Shown here piece by piece: positions 1 through 4,589 of a DNA stretch of 9,499 nt. The translations under genes and the position numbers were made by a program. The stretch's first letter is position 1. Every line of letters begins with the position of its first letter. The DNA is from Nitrospirota bacterium (lineage in GTDB: Bacteria; Nitrospirota; CAKKRA01; 9FT-COMBO-42-15): the NCBI GenBank assembly GCA_016195585.1, contig JACPZJ010000073.1:1-9499 (forward strand), written 5' to 3'. The notes beneath the pieces were generated by a model. The model saw only the letters and a list, made by a program, of their open reading frames with translations. It was not told where the DNA came from and did no database searches.

Positions 1-42
1 AAAAACAAGCATCACTCCTAATAGTATCTTTAAAAATCCCAT
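1..42 (-). CDS. N-terminus of an exported or membrane protein, cut by the left edge
   Basis: Reading leftward from the ATG at 40-42, 14 codons remain open to the window edge and encode MGFLKILLGVMLVF. That is a Lys followed by a run of hydrophobic residues, as in a signal peptide or first membrane segment. A G-rich Shine-Dalgarno-like stretch (GGGGG at 53-57) lies 10 nt upstream. The start is 29 bp beyond the stop of the thioredoxin-like gene on the same strand, so it is probably the next gene of that operon. The product cannot be identified from 14 residues. The hydrophobic start, SD and operon spacing are seen; that it is a real gene is inference. Confidence 0.5.
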   Translation of the reverse strand, partial: MGFLKILLGVMLVF

Positions 43-71
43 AAAATTAATACCCCCACTTGCATAATCAT

Positions 72-608
72 TCATTTCTCTTCCAACATGGCATTTATCA
101 ATTCATTGATGCTGCCTGATCCCCAGTCCCTCGGCCCCATTGCCCTACCAATTATCCAGCCCCTTTTATCTATGAAGTATGTTACTGGCACACCCCATGT
201 CCAATATCTGTCTGTAATGTTGCCTTCTCTTGCGAGGTATACAGGAAAGTCCACGCCAAGCCCTTTTGCAAATGAATCTACCTCCTCATGTGTGGCCTTT
301 ACATCTACAGCAATTGGTAGAAAGACAATATCCTTATTTCTAAAATTCTGATACATCTTTCCAAAGAGCGGAAGCTCTTTCTTACACGGTTTGCACCATG
401 TAGCCCAGATGTGAAGGATTACAACCTTACCTCTATAGTCTTTAAGATTTATTTTCTGGCCAGCCGGACTTGCAATAGTAAAATCAGGCGCTTCCTCTCT
501 TAATCCCATAATACCTGCAGCGTCAAGATAGCTCTGGTCAATACCGAAAGCAGTAGAGACGAAGGACAAATCTAATAACAAAATTAAAATCCAAATTCCA
601 ATCTTCAT
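72..608 (-). CDS. TlpA/ResA-like thioredoxin-fold protein, exported
   Basis: A 178-residue protein with an N-terminal signal peptide or anchor (residues about 1-22, ending near STAFG) and one thioredoxin-like domain of the AhpC/TSA-Redoxin type (about 38-175). It carries the active site WCKPC (Cys72 and Cys75), the approach motif APDF (40-43), a GKVVILHIWATW strand before the cysteines, and a probable cis-Pro at WGVP (Pro141). Family members act outside the cytoplasmic membrane and reduce or exchange disulfides, for example in cytochrome c maturation or on dedicated partners. The ATG at 606-608 has an AAGG Shine-Dalgarno about 8 nt upstream. It follows the beta-barrel gene by 32 bp on the same strand and two upstream products carry exported cysteines, so a partner-specific thiol role is plausible. 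Fold and location are well supported; the substrate is unknown. Confidence 0.88.
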   Translation of the reverse strand: MKIGIWILILLLDLSFVSTAFGIDQSYLDAAGIMGLREEAPDFTIASPAGQKINLKDYRGKVVILHIWATWCKPCKKELPLFGKMYQNFRNKDIVFLPIAVDVKATHEEVDSFAKGLGVDFPVYLAREGNITDRYWTWGVPVTYFIDKRGWIIGRAMGPRDWGSGSINELINAMLEEK

Positions 609-640
609 AAATATACCTTCAACAAAAAATTGGGCTAAAG

Positions 641-1609
641 CTAAAACATATAAGTCACTCCACCTGACATCTTATAGTTTTCTCCAAGCTGGGTTCCATA
701 AAGGTGGTGGTAAATAGCATACTGATAGGAAAGCTCAAATACCAGATGAGGCGCCACTACAACCTGAATCCCTGGAGATAGATAGGTTGTGTTCCCGCCT
801 GAATTGGGATCTTTTGCCCCGTTTACCTTTTCCCTATCTCTTAATTCACCATTTACGCCGATGGCTAAGAATAACTGAGGCCCAGATGCGAGTACGCCAG
901 GATAAACCCTGTATTTTGCAGTAAGATCATAGTTTAAGGCATTTCCAAATTGATGCTTTGTATCGCCATATCTCCCTTCTGTGGTAATAGTGCCAAGCAG
1001 GTTGGTGGAAATAGTAAATCTCTGGATAGAGTAGCTGCCTGAAAGGCCTACAAGAAAATCAGTTGAGCCTGTGCCTAATTGAATGTGGCTGTCAAGATAT
1101 TCCATGCCATCGTCTGTCTTTCCATTAGTCTTACCAGTAGGAAGCTTTATCCCTAATAAGCCGGCAACTGTAATAGTTGTATCAATAGTATGCCTTTTAA
1201 AAAAACTATAACGTCCTAATACTGCAATATCGCCCAGCCCGAACTCATCACCCTTCATAGGGTCTGCATCCACAGTACCGTCTTCATTAATAACAAGTTC
1301 TCCGTTCATACTGGTCTTTTTTAAAGGAACTACTGCTAAAAGCGTTATGTCCTTTGTGATGCTATAAAAGCCTGTGAACTCAGTCGTCCAGAATTCTTCT
1401 TTTGCTCCTGGGTTAGAAATCTTCTCCATCCCTCTATAAACCTGATTCAAAAGCGTATACCGTTCATTCACCCGTATGCCTCCACCACTTAATGTCTCAA
1501 GCGGTGAAATACCCTGCGACAAAAGGCAGAAATCGCATGCAGAACTTACAGTGGGTAATGACATAAGAAACACAACTAACAATAAAAGTATAAATGACCA
1601 TTTTTTCAT
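641..1609 (-). CDS. Predicted outer-membrane beta-barrel protein with N-terminal CxxC
   Basis: A 322-residue protein with a clear signal peptide (about 1-24, MKKWSF then a Leu/Val core, SSA before the cut). The mature protein would begin CDFC, placing a CxxC pair (Cys25, Cys28) at its N-terminus. The rest shows alternating hydrophobic and polar strands with turns rich in Gly, Asn and Asp. It ends VTYMF, a terminal aromatic as expected for BAM-assembled barrels. It resembles transporter or MetA-pathway-type outer-membrane proteins of unknown cargo, but no specific family is certain. A lipoprotein reading is less likely because Ser, not Leu/Val/Ile, is at -3 from Cys25. The start is supported by AGGAGG 8 nt upstream of ATG 1607-1609. 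It lies between a Cys-rich exported protein and a thioredoxin, which suggests the CxxC is redox-active or binds a metal. That is inference. Confidence 0.75.
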   Translation of the reverse strand: MKKWSFILLLLVVFLMSLPTVSSACDFCLLSQGISPLETLSGGGIRVNERYTLLNQVYRGMEKISNPGAKEEFWTTEFTGFYSITKDITLLAVVPLKKTSMNGELVINEDGTVDADPMKGDEFGLGDIAVLGRYSFFKRHTIDTTITVAGLLGIKLPTGKTNGKTDDGMEYLDSHIQLGTGSTDFLVGLSGSYSIQRFTISTNLLGTITTEGRYGDTKHQFGNALNYDLTAKYRVYPGVLASGPQLFLAIGVNGELRDREKVNGAKDPNSGGNTTYLSPGIQVVVAPHLVFELSYQYAIYHHLYGTQLGENYKMSGGVTYMF

Positions 1610-1660
1610 TAAAATAGCCTCCTCTCAAATATTGTATTCAAATAGATAAAACAATATGGC

Positions 1661-1688
1661 AGCCTGTGAACAGAGCAATACACAGGCT
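1661..1688. repeat. Inverted repeat in the gap between the small Cys-rich gene and the barrel gene
   Basis: AGCCTGTG (1661-1668) and CACAGGCT (1681-1688) form a perfect 8-bp stem with a 12-nt loop. The T run lies on the plus-strand side (from 1698), so it does not make a canonical terminator for the minus-strand operon. It could be an RNA stability or processing hairpin between the two genes. Confidence 0.45.
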
Positions 1689-1724
1689 TGTACACTATTT
1701 TTTTAAATTAAGAATTAGTATTGA

Positions 1725-2138
1725 TTAGGATAGGATGGTTGGTGGTTTTTCTAAGGGAAAATCGTATATTTGAAATGGAATATTTAATTTTACTGAATGT
1801 AAAGAAAGGATATTTAAATTATCATCAAAGATGTATTCGCTGAGAAGATACGGGTCAGCCTGTGTTCCTGCCTGCTCAGTTGGCGTGTCGTGGCAGCTTG
1901 CAGGGACTATCTTGCAGTCAAATAATTCAGAAAGCTTCTTTTTTGTCTTTTCGTGGTGCGGACAAGGCTTATCTTTAGATATATCCTGAAGATTGCAAAA
2001 AAGATTGCAGGTTGGCAGCCCCTCGCTATTATAATTAGAGTTTGCAATAGCCGCAGCAACAGGACTGGCAATATTAAGGGCTAATACTGCTGCTATTAAA
2101 AAGGAGAGTATTATCTTCTCGGTTTTTATAATCTTCAT
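1725..2138 (-). CDS. Small exported Cys/His-rich protein, function unknown
   Basis: A 137-residue protein that I do not recognise. Residues 1-30 form a signal peptide (KIIKTEK, hydrophobic core, then SPVAAA before a likely cut near Ala30). The mature part has five cysteines: Cys44 and Cys48 (CNLFC), Cys59 followed by Pro-His-His (CPHHEK), Cys75 and Cys82 (SCHDTP). A Lys/Glu-rich stretch lies between them, and the C-terminal third lacks Cys. The Cys/His clustering suggests metal binding or disulfides in the periplasm; that is inference. There is no Shine-Dalgarno before ATG 2136-2138. The gene sits directly behind a consensus promoter predicted to start transcription about 8 nt upstream, so it may be translated from a nearly leaderless mRNA. 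It precedes the barrel and thioredoxin genes on the same strand and probably forms an operon with them. Confidence 0.7.
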   Translation of the reverse strand: MKIIKTEKIILSFLIAAVLALNIASPVAAAIANSNYNSEGLPTCNLFCNLQDISKDKPCPHHEKTKKKLSELFDCKIVPASCHDTPTEQAGTQADPYLLSEYIFDDNLNILSLHSVKLNIPFQIYDFPLEKPPTILS

Positions 2139-2152
2139 GATTTAGTATAAAC

Positions 2153-2180
2153 ATTATAGTTATATACGAACCTTTGTCAA
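2153..2180 (-). promoter_or_regulatory. Consensus sigma-70-type promoter for the envelope operon
   Basis: Read on the minus strand, TTGACA (2180-2175) and TATAAT (2158-2153) both match consensus in all six positions, with a 16-nt spacer. Predicted transcription start is near 2146, about 8 nt before the ATG at 2138. The -35 box overlaps the TGA stop (2179-2177) of the upstream DUF3109-like gene. Confidence 0.75.
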
Positions 2181-2830
2181 GCAAAATGTCTCTTCGCGTA
2201 TTTTTGCAGCTTGTCATTAAATTTCTTGCCAAGGAGGGCTGTGATAGTCTTTTCAAGGCTCTTATACATCGGCTCACCTGTCTTGTCCTTCATACACGGT
2301 ATATGCTCAAGAAACGGGGTATCCTGTATGGTAAGGACATTTTTTCTATCCTTTATATATACTGATAAGGGATACTGGACGCAGTCCTTCATCTTAAACT
2401 CCCACTGCATGCCCTTATCCATTGCATAGGTATGAATAGCGCAGTATTTTAATCCCTGCTTGTTTGTATAAAGAAAGACACATGCCCCTTTATATATAAG
2501 GAAGCACTTAAACTCCTCGTTCTCTCCAAACAGCCTTCTTGCTGCCCTTGCCTCGTCAGGATGTATCTCGCATCCCTGCGGACACTGCCTTTCACACTTA
2601 GCAACGAAGCCAGATTTCCTAATTGCCTCTCTGTTGTCCTCGCCCAGATATGGGATTATATCATTTAAGTGTTTCTTAACCATTTTAATCTCAGTATCCG
2701 GAGCTATGCATGCCCTATAGCAGCACATGGATTCGCATTTGTATCTTTCAACATCGCACGAATAGGGGGTAGTGAATATGCGTGGATCAACTAATACAGA
2801 ATCTATCTTTATAAAATTTTCTTCTGACAT
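2177..2830 (-). CDS. DUF3109/YkgJ-like cysteine-cluster protein
   Basis: A 217-residue, probably cytoplasmic protein with no signal peptide and 13 cysteines: 25, 32, 36, 37, 41, then 79, 83, 87, then 109, 117, 130, 150 and 179. The N-terminal block (C-x6-C-x3-CC-x3-C), the later GACVF segment with Cys117, YCAIH (Cys130) and the KDCVQYPL block match the pattern I know from DUF3109 and the related YkgJ-type cluster proteins. These are thought to bind Zn or an Fe-S cluster, and no reaction is established. ATG 2828-2830 has GGAGG (2835-2839) 4 nt upstream. The 5' leader may contain the six-unit decamer array at 2842-2901. The next gene starts 38 bp downstream under its own promoter, so linkage to the envelope genes is partial. 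The family call is from motif memory and moderately sure. Confidence 0.72.
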   Translation of the reverse strand: MSEENFIKIDSVLVDPRIFTTPYSCDVERYKCESMCCYRACIAPDTEIKMVKKHLNDIIPYLGEDNREAIRKSGFVAKCERQCPQGCEIHPDEARAARRLFGENEEFKCFLIYKGACVFLYTNKQGLKYCAIHTYAMDKGMQWEFKMKDCVQYPLSVYIKDRKNVLTIQDTPFLEHIPCMKDKTGEPMYKSLEKTITALLGKKFNDKLQKYAKRHFA

Positions 2831-2841
2831 CTCTCCTCCAT

Positions 2842-2901
2842 CCTGCCTGTCCCTGTCTGCCCCTGCCTGTCGGCAGACAGGGACAGGCAGGGGCAGACAG
2901 G
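2842..2901. repeat. Six-unit interlocking decamer array ABAB'A'B' with two exclusive stems
   Basis: The 60 bp divide exactly into six 10-bp units. A is CCTGCCTGTC (2842-2851), B is CCTGTCTGCC (2852-2861) and A repeats at 2862-2871. B' is GGCAGACAGG (2872-2881), A' is GACAGGCAGG (2882-2891) and B' repeats at 2892-2901, where primes mark reverse complements. AB (2842-2861) can pair with B'A' (2872-2891), or BA (2852-2871) can pair with A'B' (2882-2901). Each gives a perfect 20-bp stem and a 10-nt loop, and only one can form at a time. It lies between divergent genes, probably in the 5' leader of the minus-strand DUF3109-like gene. Confidence 0.85.
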
Positions 2902-2915
2902 GAAAATTTTCCTTG

Positions 2916-2943
2916 ATTGTATTTCTTTTTTCTTAAATTGCAA
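2916..2943 (-). promoter_or_regulatory. Possible promoter for the DUF3109-like gene
   Basis: On the minus strand, TTGCAA (2943-2938, 4 of 6 to consensus) and TACAAT (2921-2916, 5 of 6) are separated by 16 nt. Transcription would start near 2909, placing the decamer array in the 5' leader. The region is AT-rich, so a chance match is possible. Confidence 0.4.
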
Positions 2944-3016
2944 GGAAAAAATTTTTTGTTAGCTTATGTGATGGCTTGTGTTGCAAAAAAAAATACACAA
3001 TATGTTGTTTTTCCTC

Positions 3017-3044
3017 TTGACAATTTTAAATTATTTGGTATATT
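3017..3044 (+). promoter_or_regulatory. Promoter of the speD-speE-decarboxylase operon
   Basis: TTGACA (3017-3022, perfect) and TATATT (3039-3044, 5 of 6) with a 16-nt spacer predict a transcription start near 3051, leaving a leader of about 218 nt before the speD TTG. No better promoter lies nearer to speD. Confidence 0.7.
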
Positions 3045-3063
3045 TCGTTTAAGAAGAGTGACT

Positions 3064-3096
3064 GCAAGGTTTAAAAGAGCTTTGCGCCTTTTTTTT
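3064..3096 (+). terminator. Intrinsic-terminator-like hairpin early in the speD leader
   Basis: GCAAGGTTT (3064-3072) can pair with the segment ending CTTTGC (3077-3085) around an AAAA loop, giving nine pairs including G-U wobbles. GCC and eight Ts (3089-3096) follow. Since the predicted transcript starts near 3051, this could act as an attenuator within the first 50 nt. The 5' arm (AAGGTTT, 3066-3072) is also complementary to AAACCTT at 3160-3166, a possible anti-terminator pairing. The stem is AT/GU-rich, so its strength is uncertain. Confidence 0.45.
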
Positions 3097-3097
3097 A

Positions 3098-3123
3098 GTC
3101 TGAGAAAAAAGTTTCTATCAGAC
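3098..3123 (+). other. Leader hairpin downstream of the possible attenuator
   Basis: GTCTGA (3098-3103) pairs with TCAGAC (3118-3123). GAAA and TTTC extend the stem inside, separated by a two-base bulge (TA) and closed by AAAG. It follows directly on the T run of the preceding hairpin in the speD leader. Confidence 0.45.
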
Positions 3124-3132
3124 AAAAACGGG

Positions 3133-3157
3133 ATGGGAACCCCATAGCACTTATGGG
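3133..3157 (+). promoter_or_regulatory. Two competing hairpins sharing CCCAT in the speD leader
   Basis: CCCAT (3141-3145) can pair upstream with ATGGG (3133-3137, loop AAC). As CCCATA (3141-3146), it can instead pair downstream with TATGGG (3152-3157, loop GCACT). The two folds exclude each other, as in RNA switches. I cannot match it to a known riboswitch class. Confidence 0.4.
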
Positions 3158-3186
3158 AAAAACCTTAAACACAGGGAGGTGACAAC

Positions 3187-3267
3187 ATAAACCCTGCTAT
3201 TGACCATAGGGTAAAACTAATATTAAATCTTTTGGGCATAGCCCAAAAGAATGAAAGGGGGAAATAG
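3187..3267 (+). CDS. Putative 26-codon leader peptide (uORF) of speD with AUA start
   Basis: A near-complete Shine-Dalgarno (GGGAGGTGA, 3174-3182) is followed at 4-nt spacing by ATA (3187), not ATG, GTG or TTG. From there the frame stays open for 26 codons to TAG (3265-3267), one base before the speD TTG at 3269. The peptide would begin MNPAIDHRVKLILNLLGIAQ if AUA is read as initiator Met. No canonical start exists in this frame between the upstream in-frame stop (3166-3168) and 3232. The frame spans hairpin 3229-3249, so ribosomes translating it would open that stem and terminate beside the speD start, a layout that would couple the two. The SD and coding layout are seen. Initiation at AUA is inference, and the SD may serve another purpose. 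Confidence 0.4.
   Translation: MNPAIDHRVKLILNLLGIAQKNERGK
3229..3249 (+). promoter_or_regulatory. Hairpin just upstream of the speD ribosome binding site
   Basis: CTTTTGGGC (3229-3237) and GCCCAAAAG (3241-3249) form a perfect 9-bp stem with an ATA loop. There is no T run, so it is not a terminator. It ends 5-7 nt before the speD Shine-Dalgarno (AGGGGGA, 3256-3262) and lies inside the putative uORF. Confidence 0.6.
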
Positions 3268-3268
3268 A

Positions 3269-3694
3269 TTGCAAGCTTTAGGCACCCACTTATTAGTGGA
3301 GTTAAAGGATTGTAATCCTGATATCCTGAATGATATAAAAGAGGTTCAGGATGCATTAGTAATGGCAGCAAGAAAGGCAAAGGCCACAATAGTAGAAACT
3401 TCATTTCATGAATTCAGCCCGTTTGGAATCAGCGGGATGGTAGTAATAGCTGAATCGCATCTTTCAATACACACTTGGCCTGAATATGGATATGCAGCAG
3501 TTGATATTTTCACCTGCGGCGATCTGCTAAAGCCTGAAAAGGCAGCAGATTATCTGATTGAAAGGTTCCAGTCAAAAAACCCGTCTGTTGTAGAGATGAA
3601 GAGAGGGACTATCTCATTAGACAATCAGAAATTACCGCACAAGGTTGAGGAGGATGCAGTAAGCTATGGAGCCAAAGAGCTACAAGTGGTTTAA
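3269..3694 (+). CDS. speD: S-adenosylmethionine decarboxylase proenzyme (prokaryotic class 1B)
   Basis: Decarboxylates S-adenosylmethionine to supply the aminopropyl donor for polyamine synthesis. The proenzyme cleaves itself in the ESH motif to form the pyruvoyl cofactor. I place the start at TTG 3269: AGGGGGA (3256-3262) lies 6 nt upstream, the protein then opens MQALGTHLLVEL like its family, and the key residues fall at Ser63 (cleavage, pyruvoyl), His68 and Cys83, the numbering known for Thermotoga maritima SpeD. The in-frame ATG at 3251 would add six residues, has no ribosome binding site and overlaps the leader hairpin. From TTG the protein is 141 residues, with a C-terminal tail after about residue 118 that is slightly longer than usual. 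Its last 29 bp overlap the start of the next gene. Confidence 0.93.
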   Translation: MQALGTHLLVELKDCNPDILNDIKEVQDALVMAARKAKATIVETSFHEFSPFGISGMVVIAESHLSIHTWPEYGYAAVDIFTCGDLLKPEKAADYLIERFQSKNPSVVEMKRGTISLDNQKLPHKVEEDAVSYGAKELQVV

Positions 3695-4583
3695 TGACTA
3701 CCTGAGTCCGGATGAGGGCCATAGCCACGGTATTAAGGATATACTTTATTCAAAGCAGACAAAATACCAGCAGATGGAAATAATGTCTCTCGGAAGCTAC
3801 GGAAGGTGCCTTGTATTAGACGGCAAGATGCAATCCTCAGAAAGGGATGAGTTTATCTACCATGAGATATTGGTTCATCCTGCCCTTTTGACCCATCCAA
3901 ATCCTAAAAATATTTTCATCGTTGGCGGCGGCGAAGGCGCTACCCTCCGCGAGGTTCTGAGGCATAAGTCAGTGGAGCATGTCCTTATGGTTGATATTGA
4001 TCAGGAGGTTGTAGAGGCCTGCAAAAAACACCTTCCTGAGTGGCATCAGGGTTCTTTTGATGACAAAAGAACAGAATTGAAGTTTCTTGATGCAAGAAAA
4101 TACCTTGAGGAGACAGATAAAATCTACGATGTGATTATAATAGATATATCCGAGCCTGTTGAAGAGGGGCCTGCCTATCTGCTTTATACAAAGGAATTCT
4201 ATAATATTGTGAATAATAAACTCAGCCCTGAGGGAACAATATCCCTTCAGGCAGGCACAACTGCTGTACACGGCCTGCTCTGTCTTTCCTCTGTATATCA
4301 GACAATAAAAAGCGTTTTCCCGGTTGTACATGCCCATGAGGCATATATACCGTCATTCGGTCTGCCATGGGGATTTATAACAGCCTCCAAGAAGAATGAC
4401 CCAAAAAAGCTTACAATAGATAAGATTGATAATGATATTAAGAAGAGAATTAAGGGGACTTTAAAATATTATGACGGAGAGGCTCATCTCTCAAGTTTTC
4501 ATCTGGCCAAACACATACGAAAGAGTTTGGAAGAATATGATAAGGTTATTGAAGACAATGCACCGATATTTACTTATCACTAA
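3666..4583 (+). CDS. speE: Aminopropyltransferase, ACL5/thermospermine-synthase-like SpeE
   Basis: A 305-residue aminopropyltransferase that would move the aminopropyl group of decarboxylated AdoMet to an amine. An N-terminal strand domain (about 1-70) precedes a Rossmann methyltransferase-like fold. That fold has the donor-binding GGGEGAT (87-93), VDID (109-112), DARKYL, and the acidic active-site loop DISEPVEEGP (160-169). Classical spermidine synthases have a DxxDPxGPAxxLF loop. Here the loop, the LYTKEFY after it, the QAG segment and the IPSF..WGF segment look like plant ACL5 thermospermine synthases and their prokaryotic relatives. Asp160 matches the catalytic Asp, while Glu163 replaces the usual second Asp that contacts the amine. 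GAGGAGG (3647-3653) lies 12 nt upstream of ATG 3666 inside the end of speD, so translation is probably coupled. The product (spermidine, thermospermine or aminopropylagmatine) cannot be told from sequence. Confidence 0.88.
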   Translation: MEPKSYKWFNDYLSPDEGHSHGIKDILYSKQTKYQQMEIMSLGSYGRCLVLDGKMQSSERDEFIYHEILVHPALLTHPNPKNIFIVGGGEGATLREVLRHKSVEHVLMVDIDQEVVEACKKHLPEWHQGSFDDKRTELKFLDARKYLEETDKIYDVIIIDISEPVEEGPAYLLYTKEFYNIVNNKLSPEGTISLQAGTTAVHGLLCLSSVYQTIKSVFPVVHAHEAYIPSFGLPWGFITASKKNDPKKLTIDKIDNDIKKRIKGTLKYYDGEAHLSSFHLAKHIRKSLEEYDKVIEDNAPIFTYH

Positions 4584-4589
4584 GACCAG

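Noticed and set aside
1661..1705. Hairpin plus T run as a terminator of the minus-strand envelope operon
   Set aside because: The T run is on the plus-strand side only, where no gene needs terminating.
2074..2277. Minus-strand 67-codon frame overlapping two genes
   Set aside because: It overlaps the ends of the DUF3109-like and Cys-rich genes in another frame, crosses the consensus promoter and has no recognisable features.
2842..2901. CRISPR array
   Set aside because: Units are contiguous 10-mers in both orientations with no spacers and no cas genes.
2917..3147. Plus-strand 76-codon frame in the speD upstream region
   Set aside because: It starts with TTG without an SD, runs across the predicted promoter and terminator hairpin, and its Phe/Lys/Arg-rich composition follows from the AT-rich DNA.
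3064..3267. Known SAM, preQ1 or guanidine riboswitch in the speD leader
   Set aside because: I could not fit the conserved core of any class I remember; kept only as an undefined structured leader.
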